Counted from the first letter of the stretch, positions 1 to 11,273 are shown. The stretch: 64,000 nucleotides of DNA from Thalassia testudinum (GCA_037157565.1 JAZHRO010000063.1:156786501-156850500), one strand, 5' to 3'. Notes: generated by a model not told the origin, from the sequence alone. A program made the numbers and translations.

Positions 1-879
1 TTCACACCTACCTGGATTAAAGGAAATTAACCCTCCCGCATTTGTGTCCTACCTAAACCCTTTCTTGAAAAGTGCTAATAAGAAGAACCCTAAAATCATG
101 CTCCAAATTCACTTGAACCCTAAAACTTAGGACCTAATAACCTGAGAGTCAATTAAGGGTGATCTTTGGGTCTTAACTCAGATTTCATTCTTCATCGTTT
201 AAGGCAGGTCAAGGGAAGTTAGTCTACTTTATAGGCCAATCAACCTCAAAATTTGGTCACAAATTGAATCAATTTCTAATCAAGTGAAATCCAAGGCACA
301 AACTAGACTAAAATTGGTAGACTTAAGATCTCAATTCATACATTCTGGTCTACTTGGAACCGCAGTGATAAGGAAGGTCGGGTGGGGGAAACCCTATAAC
401 CTGTAGAGATGCTCTACCGTGTAGAGGTCTTTGCGGGACTTTTCCTTCTTGGTTGTCCAGGTACTTCTCGAGTGTGTCGATTTTTGATTCAGAGGTATCA
501 TCTGCCTCGAAACAAGCCTTAGTCATCAAAAAATCTTTGGGTGCCTTGATTGGGTCCAATTCACATCCAGGTCCTCATCTATTCTCTAGAGCACATACAC
601 AGGAAAGAGGTTTTTAACCTAGAGGCCTCATTAGAATTATCCTTCTTGGGGATTTCTGATCTGATCCAATCACTTCAATCTGAACCTGAATTTGGTTCTA
701 CATCTTCATCTACCACCTGATTTGAAAATGCAACCTGACAATTTAGGAAGAATTTGTAGGAAACCTGAATCCCAGATGAGCATAAAAGAGAAAATGGTTG
801 AGATTGCCCTTAAACACTATGAAGATTTTGACACAACTTCAAATCCAGTTAGCAAGATTTAGGTTAATGTATCAGCAAC
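1..879 (+). other. Q leader and degraded start of the internal region
   Basis: No reading frame of useful length is seen. Its A-rich 'gaaccctaaaa' style resembles the leaders of P (about 5090-5180) and X (about 60580-60640), so it probably belongs to the untranslated leader of Q. I see nothing else here. Confidence 0.45.
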
Positions 880-1904
880 AACAACCTTCATTACAAATCA
901 TATCCAACTAATATTAACACAGATGACAAATGGTTCAACCTGGGATATTCTCATGACAGGATTCATTGAAATAGAAAGATTGCAAAATTTTGAGTATCTT
1001 CAATGTCTAACAAATCCATGCCTTTAGGAAAAACACCAAGATGACCTTGAGAAATAGGAAAACTTGATAACTATGTTCAAATAGGTCATAAATCAAATTT
1101 ACCCATATCAACAGTCAAAAATTGATGATCTCCTAAAACCCGAGATTTAGAATAGAGGTTGTTGTGAACCCCCAACCCAAATGGAATCAGATTCAAACTT
1201 CATAACAATTGACATACTTGATCTTGATGAGGGTTGGGAGGATCTAATTGAAGGTGTTCACGATTTTGAACCAGCCTTAGAGAACCTTGAAGCTGGTCCA
1301 TCAAGCTCAGATTTTCCAGACACTTGCAATAATAAGCCTGAATCAGAACTTCTCGAGAATGTAATTCTCGAACCTTATCCTGTTAAAGTAATTTGCTAGA
1401 AGGATTCTGACATCTCAATTGAGCCTAAACCAGATTCTAGTAACCCAATTCCCACCTTTAACCTAGAATCTAGATCAGAACCTACTTGGGATGATTATGA
1501 GGCCCAATGTGATGAGAATCAAATTTTGGATTTGGACTATGAGTATGGACCTATGTTTAATGATTACACCTCTCCAACCTCCTTAAAAATGCAAATTGAT
1601 TTTTCAGAAGTCAAATCGATCTATGATACAGAAACTGAGGAATTAGAAGAGCTGGGATTCGATTGGGTCTATCGTAGGAACCAAGAACTTGAGCATATGC
1701 CTAATAAGGACATCTTTTCAAGCCCAGAATTTGAGATTAGGTTAGATCCAAATTAGGTTGTTGATTCTACACATCTTGATTCATTCTATGTGGGAAATCC
1801 TGATCTGGAATTAGGTTCAGAAACTGATCTTCACAAATTCTCCAATGATTTTGAATCTTACTCTGATTTTGGAGAACCGTTGTTTCCTGATGATTATGGA
1901 CCAG
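880..1904 (+). pseudogene. Q internal ORF, first part: acidic, Tyr/Asp-rich protein of a non-autonomous element
   Basis: One frame can be followed from about 960 to 1904, interrupted only by TAG codons (about 1025, 1055, 1079, 1148, 1397, 1754). A frameshift near 960 separates a preceding segment carrying WFNLGYSHD. The product is strongly acidic (runs such as DLDEGWEDLIEG and TETEELEELGFDW) and is probably disordered. It has no similarity I recognise to Gag, protease, RT or integrase. It resembles in style and position the ORFs of P (5655-7208) and N (14863-16724). The frame continues after the P insertion at 9102, where DDYGP joins VYDLNIHDPF across the junction. Function is unknown; I infer an element-encoded protein, not a host gene. 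Confidence 0.65.
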
Positions 1905-2702
1905 TGATGAGACACTCATCATGCTCTAATTACCCCTAATTAACTAGTCTTCCTAGTTAATTAGCTAAGGTTATAAACATATAAGGGTTAATTATAGAAT
2001 AAGGGATATTTGGTAAAGGACCTTGAAATAAGTTAAAAATGACATTTTATCATTCAATTAACATTATTAATAATCTAGATAATAATTGGACTCGAAATCC
2101 TATTAATCATTCCCTTAATTAATAAGATAAGTAACTTAAACTTAATGTAAACCTAAGTATATAATAACTTAAGTGATTTTACTTAATCTAATAAATTAAT
2201 CTAAAAAGGTCAAAAATGTAAAATCAAGGTTAAAACATAATATTTACCTTATTTACTAACATATATAAAAAGTTGAAAAAGATCTAAGTTTAAATAAACC
2301 TTCAAAACCTGAGTTTACATTTTGGTCCTTAAAACTTATTGCAATCGAGTCCTTATTTCTCACATAAGTCCTTAAGTTTTATTACATTTAAGTCCCTTTC
2401 TTTCTTCTTCTTCAGCCGAATGAACGGCTGGCGTCGGAGAGTCACGCCACCGCTGTGGTTTGCCGCGTCTCTGACACTGGCGCCGACCCAAGGAGTCCTC
2501 TGCTTCACCTCAAATCCGCCTGCCAGAGATCTTTCTTCCACCCTCTGATTTCATCATCCGCTATGAACCTTCGGCAGAACCCTATTGACCCCTTCATCCA
2601 GGTAACAGTAGATTAGGAGTAGGAGTAGGTTAGCTTAGTTAGTTAGTTTAGGTAGTTAGATTAGAGTAATTTTTGAATTTTAGTGTTCATCTTCTCTGAC
2701 TC

Positions 2703-3456
2703 TGGTGAGCTCCTTGAGCTCACCAAAGCCTTAATATTGTCTTTTTAACTCACTAATCACTTTCCTTTAACTTCCATGATCATTTCTAAACCACTTAATC
2801 GCTTAACTGATCACCTAATAGCCTAATTCACCTTCCACCTCCACCTACTACTGTCACTGTCCATGGAGACAGTAGTCGAGCTAATTCCACCTCCACTGGA
2901 TCTATCATCATTTATCCATCACTTATGGACCCTAATCGACACTATAATACATATAATTACCACATATAAATTAAACGCCCAAATTTAATTAAGCTCCTGA
3001 GCTCGCTGTCAATGGCGGCTCAGGAGCAGTTCAAATCCTAAATTAATTATATATTTAAGAATATAAACACTTGTTGACTTGTTTTAACCACTCAATTGAG
3101 TGGTAAAACAGGTCCTGAGCTTTGACCACTCAGATCTTTTAAGAAAATAAATTCATTGTCAAATCTTACATTTAAAGAGGTAATGAGGAATTAAATGTGA
3201 TTCTGAGGTTCCTTGCAACCTCAGGATCCTTTTTAGATTAAAAATGGCAAGTTTAAACAATCTGTACACAATTTTGCCTTTTTCTAGACTCACCGGAGCT
3301 CCGGTGAGCCAAAACTATGCTTCAGCCTACAGAATTTGTTGAGAAGCTCCAGAATGATGTAACATGGACCACTGATTAATTTGAAGTCATTTAATTGGGG
3401 ATTTAGCCACTAGAGCTGTAGATAGGTCTTCATCTTCTCCAACTCCGGCGGAGTTG
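2703..3456. repeat. Array of seven stem-loops inside the P LTR
   Basis: Perfect or near-perfect inverted repeats occur at 2703-2712/2716-2725 (10 bp), 2847-2855/2868-2876 (9 bp), 2993-3002/3018-3027 (10 bp), 3087-3095/3096-3104 (9 bp, extended by GTTTT/AAAAC outside one extra base), 3203-3210/3217-3224 (8 bp), 3289-3298/3299-3308 (10 bp) and 3440-3447/3449-3456 (8 bp). Spacing is about 90-150 bp. The stem sequences differ from one another, so this is not a simple tandem repeat. Confidence 0.8.
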
Positions 3457-4060
3457 AAGTCTAATAGAAGAGATCTGAGAAGAATTTAAGGTACCTAGAA
3501 GCTTCAATGCAATGCACTGAACCTATTTAAACCCCTAGAATACTATAACAACCTCTGAATGGCTCTGATGAACAAACACCTTTTCAAGTTCAAGCGGTGA
3601 GCCTAAAACCCTAGAAATCTTGGTCAGAACACCTATTTGAAGATCTAAATAAGTTCCTGGTGTTGAGAAGATCCTATTCGAGGCTTTGATTTCTTGAGAG
3701 AAGGCTTTGAACAGAAAGTCAAATTTTTGTGCCTTCACAATCAAACCGAGTTTGATTATGGAGTTCTGATTTCAATTTGAGGAATGGATGAGTGAAAGTT
3801 GTTTCTGGGATCTTGTTGGATAGTTTTAGAATGATTTAACTGAGCTCAGGTGAATAATTTAGTGAAAATTTGAACCCTATTAATTTGGGTTATTTTTCAA
3901 CCCAAACTAACAGCAGTGCCATTTTATTGAGTTTTGATCTTGAATCCTACCAAGATAAGTCAATTACAACCCTTAGAACTTGTTCAAGTCGATCAGTAAT
4001 GTTTTTCTATGTCTGTTTACCTATTTCAAGTCTGAAAATTCCACCCTCCATTCCACCACT

Positions 4061-4067
4061 TTATAAA
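4061..4067 (+). promoter_or_regulatory. TATA box of the X-type promoter segment in P
   Basis: TTATAAA in the context CCACTTTATAAACACC, followed by the C-rich CCTACACCCCCCATTC. The same arrangement occurs in X at 59188-59215, where the box reads CTATATAAAC. Confidence 0.55.
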
Positions 4068-4900
4068 CACCCCTACACCCCCCATTCAAAACCATCTCTA
4101 CCTACTCTACTCCCACCTACTCCTAAGCTCTAGCAAGCCTACCAACACTGCATTAGAGCTTACTCTCAAGCTCCCAAGGCTCCTATTAGTCTAGCGAACC
4201 TCTACCTCACCAAATATTCCTCCATCTTCCCATCCCCATTCATAGGTTACCTTGGAGCCGTCCTCCCACCTCCATTCCGGTAGCAGATCGTCTCCCCCTT
4301 CTTACCTCCATTCCGGAGCCACGCTGAAGCTTTCCTCTACTTGACGTCCTCCTGCATCTCACCTCCGTCATCCCTCTCCTCACCTTTTTCGTTTGAGCTT
4401 CCGCCAGGCACCGTCGTCTCACCGAACAGCCGATTCGATAGATTTCTTCTCACCTTCCTCTCTTTTTATGCTTTCATAATTACTGTAGTAGACATTCATG
4501 CAATATATCACATTTGATTCCATCTCTCTCTTGTGATTGCTTGTCTTTTTATTTCAAAAACAAAAAAATAACAAAACCCTAAAACACCAAAAAGAAACAA
4601 ATCGAAGTGCGGCTTTCATATAAAGTAAACATCACCTCCCTGTGTTCGATCCAGGGCTCCCTTGGAGTTTCAGTATAAATTTTATTTGATCATGAGTTTT
4701 GTAACTACGACGACGGGTTACTCGTAACCCCAATTTCATACACGCGAAACTCGTGCGATTAGCCTCCCTATGTTCAACCTGGAATTCCTTTTGAGTTTCG
4801 ATTAAAATTATCTATTGACGGATTTTTCTTGCAAATTACACTACAGCAACAGGCTTTCAAAACTCAACTCTTTTTGCGACGATTTTCTGCCTCAACATTT

Positions 4901-4918
4901 TGGCACTGTTGCTGGGGA
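4901..4918 (+). other. Degenerate tRNA-Asp primer-binding site of P
   Basis: TGGCACTGTTGCTGGGGA, three bases after the LTR end. It differs from TGGCGCCGTTGCCGGGGA only by transitions, so it is a decayed tRNA-Asp PBS. Confidence 0.75.
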
Positions 4919-5654
4919 TTTTCCGCTTCAACATGCAACGAGCCAAATGATTGAGCTTTTGGGCTACACCACTTAAGATAAAAGTGATTCATCAGTAGCT
5001 TGCCTGATAGGGTTGATTTTTAGGGCTGAACCAGGCACTCTACATTATTTCTGATTTTTAAGGAATATATCTACACCCATGCTTTCAAAACTTGAAGTGT
5101 TCTCCTAAACTTGATTGAATACACCTAAATTTGAACCCTAAAAGCTACTAAATAAGGACAAACCCTAAAGGACACATCATCAAAACCTTGTTTGAAAACC
5201 ATTGGTTCTGCACGCACACACATATTAAACAATTTTTAAGGCCACAACCCATCTAAAGAGCCCATAACATTCCAAGAGCACAATCATCCCAAGCTTAATT
5301 AAAACTGAGTAGATGTTGGCCTTAAGGATTGATTCGCTCTTTGGAACCCAGATTGAGATTGTTTTTGATTAATCTGCGTATATTGGTCTATCTAATGTCT
5401 AGCTAGGGGAGTAGTGTCAAACGACCGTGGTTGGGGCTATCAAAGGAACCTAAGGCAAAAGCTAAGGGAAGTACCTTCTCCCCAATCCCTCCCTCTAACT
5501 GGTTGGATTGACTGGATAAAAGTAGACTAAATCATTTATAATTTTAAGATAGATTTTGAGAGTCTGTAGATCTTTAGGCTAGCCTACCTAAGGACGAGTT
5601 TGATTGTTTATATTGCAGGGCTACTATTCTTTCTCTTTTCCCTCCTACTTCACC
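4919..5654 (+). other. Untranslated leader of the interior of P
   Basis: Non-coding. From about 5300 it aligns by eye with the X leader (60780-61100), including GAGTAGTGTCAAACGA, the 'ACCTTCTCCCC' block and 'GAGAGTCTGTAGA'. It ends in TTTATATTGCAGGG just before the ORF, which resembles a splice acceptor; X has TGTGCTGCAGGG at the same place. Confidence 0.6.
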
Positions 5655-7208
5655 ATGTATTCTTCCACACCACACTCGCATCTCCAATCCTACCCTCCTA
5701 TCACCACTTATCCCCAAGATGATTATTATTCCAACCCAACTTATAACTACCCATCCACTAGCCGGGATAACTTTGATTGGGGATATGATTCTGGACCTCA
5801 GTGTCTAGGGCCTAACCCTAGACAACAAGACTATGATTATTATCCTTCTCATGCCTATAGTGATTATAGATCTCCACCCTTTGATGATCAACCTAACTCG
5901 ATCTATAATGAAGAAGGATATGAGGATTATAACACCTACCCACCCCTAGATTATGTTGAACATAGGTCACCACTTCTCTGTGAACCCGAAATGACCTACT
6001 ATCAGGGAGGAACCCAAGAACCTCAATTCTTTGGCTCCCTTGAATTTAACCCAAACCCACCCAACCCTGAATCAAACCATTTGGTTCAAGTGAACCAGGT
6101 CCAAGAAAAGGTGTTGGCTAATTTGATGAACACCATACAATCTTTGGAAACTCAGTGAACACCATGCACTAAAGCATTGGATCCTATGATCAAAATGATT
6201 GATGATCTTAATAGTTATTTATTTGATTGGCTTCAAGATATTGAGGATAAGGGCTCGGGTGAGTTTTTACTTAGGAAATTATCGGGATTGAGGATGAAAT
6301 TTGTGATTGCCCTAGCCCGATCTTGGGATGATTCTCAAGATGAACCCCCTTTAGGAGAGCCAATGATAGAACCCGCTCAGGCACCAGTTTGAGGGGGACA
6401 CACATTTTATGTGATCAGGGATGACCAGGCTGGTCTGGAGCAACCCATTGAGGATGAACTGATTTTCTCTCCCGAGATCCCCAAGCCAGGGAGCGAAGAA
6501 AAATGTCTTAATGGACTAGGAGATGATAGATGATTTTGAGACATACATAAATGAGCATCAAGAATTCTTTGATTCTGAAGGAGAGGAATCTCTTAGTGAA
6601 GTGTCACTTGAAGTTAAGGAAAATTATTTAATTGAGACAAACAGGCTCGAGGAGCATGATGAACCATTTGATAGGCCGATAATTAAGGATTATGATTCGA
6701 TTGGGCTAACTTGGAGGATAAAAATCTTGATTTGATGGACGATTCAATTAGTAGCCTCATTGCTCAACCACACCCCAAAGAGCTGAATAATGATACTTTT
6801 AAGATCATTGTACCCAAGTCAATCCTGATTTAGCCATAATTATTGGACTTGGATAATTTAGATGGGGTAAATAATATGCAGGAGGTCCAAGAAACCCTGA
6901 TTTTGGATGGTAGAAATTTGGAAATGAAAATCTGGGAGGCTAATTAGGAGGGAAATAAAATGTTGGATCTACGGGTTCCTATTTATTTGAAACCACCTAC
7001 TTTTTACCAGGACCCTTACGGCAATTTTTATTCTAGGGATGTGCAACCCAAGCATAACATAATTGATTATATTTTTGAGCCAAATTCCATACGGACAAAT
7101 AAGCCCAGTGATTTAGACCTACCCATTTTCAACATCTTAGACTTGGGTTGCACACCACAAAACTACAGGCCCAGCCCTGCAAGCACAACAATCTCCGATT
7201 CTGGCTGA
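5655..7208 (+). pseudogene. P internal ORF: Tyr/Pro/Asp-rich acidic protein of a non-autonomous element
   Basis: I take the ATG at 5655 (frame open from 5604) because it follows the leader directly. The N-terminal ~130 residues are rich in Y, P, D and S (SYPPITTYPQDDYYSNP). Next is a short predicted helix (QVQEKVLANLMNTIQSLE), then an acidic stretch. A TGA at 6156 and another at 6390 interrupt the frame; after a frameshift near 6520 it continues (IDDFETYINEHQEFF), with a TAG near 6945. The last part contains FYQDPYGNFYSRDVQ and ends in a TGA at 7206-7208. Downstream to 7496 the frames give hydrophobic stretches but no clear ORF. No retroviral domain is recognised. Architecture (disordered N-terminus, helix, acidic middle) matches the N ORF. 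Confidence 0.6.
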
Positions 7209-7496
7209 TTTTCATCTAGAACCTTAGAACCACTTGACCTAAGGCATCGATCTGCATCACAATCTAGTCCACATCCATGGGCATCTTCTACTAGCGGGTT
7301 TGGGGATGTATTTTTGATTTTGATCCTAAGTCACACTTGTGAATTCTTAGTTTCTTCCTTGTTTGTATATTATGCCTAGCTAAAGGCAATAAACTTAGCA
7401 CGTGTGTATATTCTAGTTTCCCTCTGGAGCCGATCGAATTTTCAAGAAATTCAAGTGATACTCTACTTATTCCGCCCTTTCATGTCTTTATTTTTA

Positions 7497-7532
7497 CAAT
7501 GAGTTTATTGCATCATTTAGGCATGGGTGGGT
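7497..7532 (+). promoter_or_regulatory. Conserved post-ORF motif with internal polypurine tract (P)
   Basis: CAATGAGTTTATTGCATC followed by TTTAGGCATGGGTGGGTG. The same AATG(N)5-6ATTG plus GGCATGGGGG block occurs after the coding regions of Q, N, A and B. Confidence 0.7.
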
Positions 7533-9096
7533 GGATACTTAATCCTAAAATTATTTTGTTAGCTTCGTGGAATTTCTTTTATTTTCTTAAAAAAAATTTA
7601 AAAATTCAAAAAGAAAAAAAAAGAATTATGAGAAGAGAACTTTTCAGAGAAGCTTTGAGCTTCTCTACTGATCCTGAAGGTCTTGAGAGCTTAGGATCAC
7701 TCCAGTAGATGCGAAATAACTTGTAGTAACTATTCAGACCTTTAAATGAGAGAGAAAAGTCCATCTGAGGGCTCTGTGACATTAATTTCCATTTCCAGGC
7801 AATTTTTACCTGTAGAACCCCTTATTTCACTCTTCAAATTGAAGAGGAGAACATCTTCTTATCCTTAAATTGACCCTACAATCCTATAGAGTAATCTTAG
7901 AGCTTTCTAACAAACTTTAAATCATTTGATTTGGAGCTCTGAGCAGGGAGTTATGATCATTTGAAGTTGGGTCTGGAAAGGGGGAACATAGTCCCACATC
8001 GTCAGTTTCTGAGCACGCGCATGGGAACAAAAGTGATTTGTTACCCCGACCCTTCAGTCGTTAGTGCTCGGTGCATCGATTACCGATCTGAACATTCTAA
8101 ACCTATCTGATCATGTGTATGTGTGTGTGCGGGCATGTGTGCCTGTGGGTGTGCGCCCAAGTGGGCGTGAGCGAGTGTGCCCTAGGAGGGAGAGGCCTAG
8201 GAGGTTGGTTGAGCTGGATTGGCTCGAATGTATGAATCGAAAAATAAATCGAAATCAAACCTAATTGAGATTAGGCGAGGACCGAGTAGGGTCTAGTCCC
8301 ACCCTGATGTCAGGGTGCTGTGTATCCTCGAAAGGACCTCGCCGCAAATAAAATAATTTTTGGTTAAAAAGTAACAAAAGCCCAGTTCAACTGAAGGATT
8401 AAAGCAAAAGAAAAGAGGAGCAGAGAAGCTAATGGTTAAGGGCTGAAGGCTAAGATTAAGTGTTGAAGCTGAAGGCTAAGGAAAGAAAGGAGAATAGGCA
8501 CTACTAAGGAACGAACTAAGAAGAATGACTAAGGGAAGAGAAGAAGGCAGGAACAGAACAGGAGAGCTTGAGAGAGAATAAAAATAAAAGAAAGAGAGAA
8601 GAAGAGAGAGGCTGAAGAAGTAAACAAAGGATATTATTTTTCTTGCATCATTTTAATTTCTTTTTGTTCTTAAATGTTGTAATAAGGCATGTTTTAATAA
8701 AAGAACTCTTATTGCCTTAATTTCTTTTGAAATAAAATTGGAAAACTAACATGTTTACTTGTTAATAAAGTACATCATTTGAGTAAATATGTTTTTCATA
8801 TGGAATTTTGTATATTCTTAATAGTTTAAATATTTTGGCAAAATTCATATTTTAAAATTAACTTGGTTATACCTCTTAAACTTGAAGGAAAATAAAAGAA
8901 AATTGGTGAATTTAGAAAAAATTATACCTCCCAGTGAACAACCTGGACTCAACCAGTAAAAATTTTTAAAATGTTAGGTTAATTCGACTTTATACTACAC
9001 AACCGACACAATTTTGAGTTAACCTAAGTTACTTTTTCTACTCTTAATTAAGTGAAATTAACTTAATTACTGAGTTGAGTGGAAGACACCCCATCA
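7533..9096 (+). repeat. 3' LTR-like part of P
   Basis: Starts with an A-rich polypurine stretch (7580-7640). From about 7860 it resembles the H LTR: 'gctttctaa', TAGTCCCACATCG (7996; H has it at 50462), a GT/GC-rich stretch (8100-8175; H 50570-50650) and the end block 'CCTCCCAGTGAACAACCTGG' (8927; H 'CCTCCGAGTGAATGACCTGG' 51344). It ends CCATCA at 9096 next to the ACCAG duplication. No TATA region matching 4061 is found, so it is not a copy of the 5' LTR. Confidence 0.6.
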
Positions 9097-9101
9097 ACCA
9101 G

Positions 9102-9908
9102 TTTATGACCTCAACATCCATGATCCGTTCTTTGATTCTAATGCTAAGGCCAATGATTTGGACCTCAAAGAAGCCACACCTTCTGATACGCATACAGAGG
9201 CTTCCAAAATCCGATCCCAACCCCGACCCGCCATCGAAATCAACTTCTACTCTGATTCATCTCTCTCTGATCCGATTGCATATGATTCTCCCCCATCCTT
9301 TGATCAGGTTTCGGACATTGATCAGACTGATAATAACCTCCTATCCTTCTCTGATCTCACTAGTAGGGTTCTTACATCCTCTACAGTTATTTCTCTTTTG
9401 AGGATCCCTACTCTGACCAGGTTGAGCTGACTCAGCCAAACCTTGGATTTTCATTTTCATACCTATTTGAGCCACAAGATATTTGGTGGGCTCTGCATCT
9501 ATTGATTCACATCCATCAACCCATCAGACTGATTGAGTTTGGGCTACATCATCAGCCTGTCGATCTGAATAAGCACCTGGTTGGACCAACTAGGCTATTG
9601 ATCAAGGTGCTTATTCTACAAAGCTCTTCTGATTTGACCACCCCTTCTCCTTGACCACCTTCTACTCGGATGAAGGCATTGAATTTACCACTTAATGAGA
9701 GGTAACCCATCATTCCAAAAACCCGAGGCCCTTCTAATTATTCTTTTGAGCTACACTCCTATTGCACTTTTGAGATCAACTTTAGAATAGCCGACTCCAC
9801 CTTTGGTACTTGTATCAAAGCTTGAAATCATCTGCAACAGTCATCCCGACCCATTTACCCACCCTTTGATCCTATTCTAGTCCTTGAACCAAACTGAATT
9901 TGTACCCT
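9102..9908 (+). pseudogene. Q internal ORF, second part
   Basis: Continues the frame broken by P. It begins YDLNIHDPFFDSNAKAND, is Asp/Ser-rich to a TGA near 9430, and goes on with a more hydrophobic, Trp-containing segment (IWWALHLLIHIHQPIRLIEF) that also has stops. The latter loosely resembles the C-terminal part of the N ORF (NPWLRSLLMYIPSGEHIKLV), which suggests a shared C-terminal domain. The end is placed near the conserved motif at 9918. Unknown function; degenerate. Confidence 0.55.
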
Positions 9909-9917
9909 CCTAATTTA

Positions 9918-9953
9918 CAATGAGTACATTGCAAAACATAGGCATGGGGGGGT
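9918..9953 (+). promoter_or_regulatory. Conserved post-ORF motif with internal polypurine tract (Q)
   Basis: CAATGAGTACATTGCAAAAC then ATAGGCATGGGGGGGT, the canonical form of the motif found downstream of coding sequence in every Ty3-type element here. Confidence 0.8.
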
Positions 9954-11260
9954 ATTAAAGTGCAAAATGTTGTGAAATCAATGCATGCATGGCAGGGTCT
10001 TATATAAAAAAAAATAAAAAAAGAAGAGGAGAAAAGAGGAAATGAGAGGATAATTTGAGTTGAATGAAAAAAGAGAAGGGAAGGAAAAGAAAAGAAAAGA
10101 AAAAAAAGGAGAAAACAAAAAGAAAAAAGAAAATGAATTAGCCCCTTGAAATTTAATATGGAACCTACCTAACTTCTATGTTGGATCGGATGATGAATTA
10201 AGACTTGGAAGGCTAAAACTTAGAAAATTAGTGGTGGATACTAACCTTAGGCCTCTTGGATCTACTGTAAGGTTTAAACACTCAAGTATTTATTAAGATC
10301 CGGATTAATCCTCAAGAGGTTAAGGAAAATGCAAATCTAATGTATTAGGTCTAAGGCTTAGGGATTATTTAGCCCTGTTAGTTGCCCTTTGATTTGTGGG
10401 ACTTGGTAACCTAAGCAGCCAAAATCACACACTAAGTCTAGTTCAGTGCACTTAATAAAGAAAAATCTACCAAAAGTGTTCTATGCTGAAAAGCCATCTC
10501 GAAGATCTAGCTTAGGAGCAGCTCAAGAACACAAGTTGATTGGATGAGTTCCCAACATGGAGAGGTGGAAAATCCCCTTAAAGATGAGTAATAATATATC
10601 CTCTCCTCAGTGCTTGTCTCCTAGGAAATCTAAATATTCTATGAAGGGCATGTAAGCACCTTGTGCTGGTTCAGGTGCCATGGGTGGGATTATCCTGAAA
10701 TGTCGATTGCCAAGGCTCGAATTTAGCAATAGAACGCCATGGGCGGCACTATCTCGACGTGTCGAAAGCCTAGGTTCTGGGGATTACCATGGGCAATGCT
10801 ATCCCGATGCATCAAAAGCCAGGGACCCTTCGACAATTGATGGTGGGGACAAGGAATACGATATAGACCGTGTTCAGGGCCAATTTTAGGTTGGATCTAG
10901 GGAAATATAAGAAGAAAACAAGAGAAAACTCTCCATTTAAAAATCCTTCTATCTTTCACTTACAAAAAATGCACTAGCAAACTAAACCTAGACATGCTAC
11001 ATTCTACGCACAGGTGCTTTAACCACTGGGTTCAATGAACCCCTGGGTAGTTTTTGTGGGCCTTAGAAACCTTCATTGTAGGCTCAGGTTGAAGCTGGTC
11101 AGGTCAAGATCTTGATTGATACTTGAGTACCTCTAGGCCTATTGTTGGCATTCTGACCTAATTTCTCAAAGAGTAGAACTAATTAGGCTTCTAAACTTCA
11201 AAGCATGGTCTAGAACTCTAATTCTTTCCATAAGGATTTGCTAAGGAACTAGTGAAAGTT
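9954..11260 (+). other. 3' untranslated region of Q
   Basis: Non-coding. It contains an A/G-rich tract (10005-10135) like the one in the 3' UTR of N (17590-17720), and three imperfect copies of a 'CCATGGGYRGYRCTATCYCGA' type block at about 10679, 10738 and 10788. I see nothing else. Confidence 0.6.
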
Positions 11261-11273
11261 AGGCATGGGGGTA
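11261..11273 (+). promoter_or_regulatory. Polypurine tract of Q
   Basis: AGGCATGGGGGTA immediately before the LTR start TGATGATAAC. This is the plus-strand priming site position. Confidence 0.8.

Larger units (their letters stand above)
1905..4897 (+). repeat. 5' LTR-like region of P
   Basis: Begins with the terminal hairpin TGATGAG-aca-CTCATCA and ends CTCAACA three bases before the PBS. Up to about 3990 it looks like the H LTR, being AT-rich with many stem-loops. From about 4030 it matches the X LTR (59160-59873) through the TATA box, the C-rich start-site region and U5. U5 holds two copies of the 'CCTCCCTRTGTTC' block (about 4636 and 4763). The change of affinity near 4000 suggests a junction between two LTR families. 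Confidence 0.6.
1905..9096 (+). mobile_element. Element P: TSD-bounded composite LTR insertion in the ORF of Q
   Basis: Starts TGATGAGACACTC and ends ACACCCCATCA, so it has TG...CA termini. It is flanked by a perfect 5-bp duplication ACCAG (1900-1904 and 9097-9101), and removing it restores Q's reading frame. Inside are an LTR-like 5' region ending at 4897, a degenerate tRNA-Asp PBS, a leader, an acidic ORF, the conserved GGCATGGG motif, and an LTR-like 3' region. The 5' and 3' LTR-like parts are not recognisably copies of each other. The likely explanation is an old H-type LTR carrying a fragment of an X-type non-autonomous element, but a rearranged single element is also possible. Confidence 0.75.

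Noticed and set aside
2703..3456. CRISPR-like or tandem repeat array
   Set aside because: The stems differ in sequence and the spacing varies; nothing is repeated directly.
5655..6158. Host gene for a proline/tyrosine-rich cell-wall protein
   Set aside because: There is no signal peptide or regular extensin repeat, and the ORF lies between a PBS leader and the element's polypurine motif.
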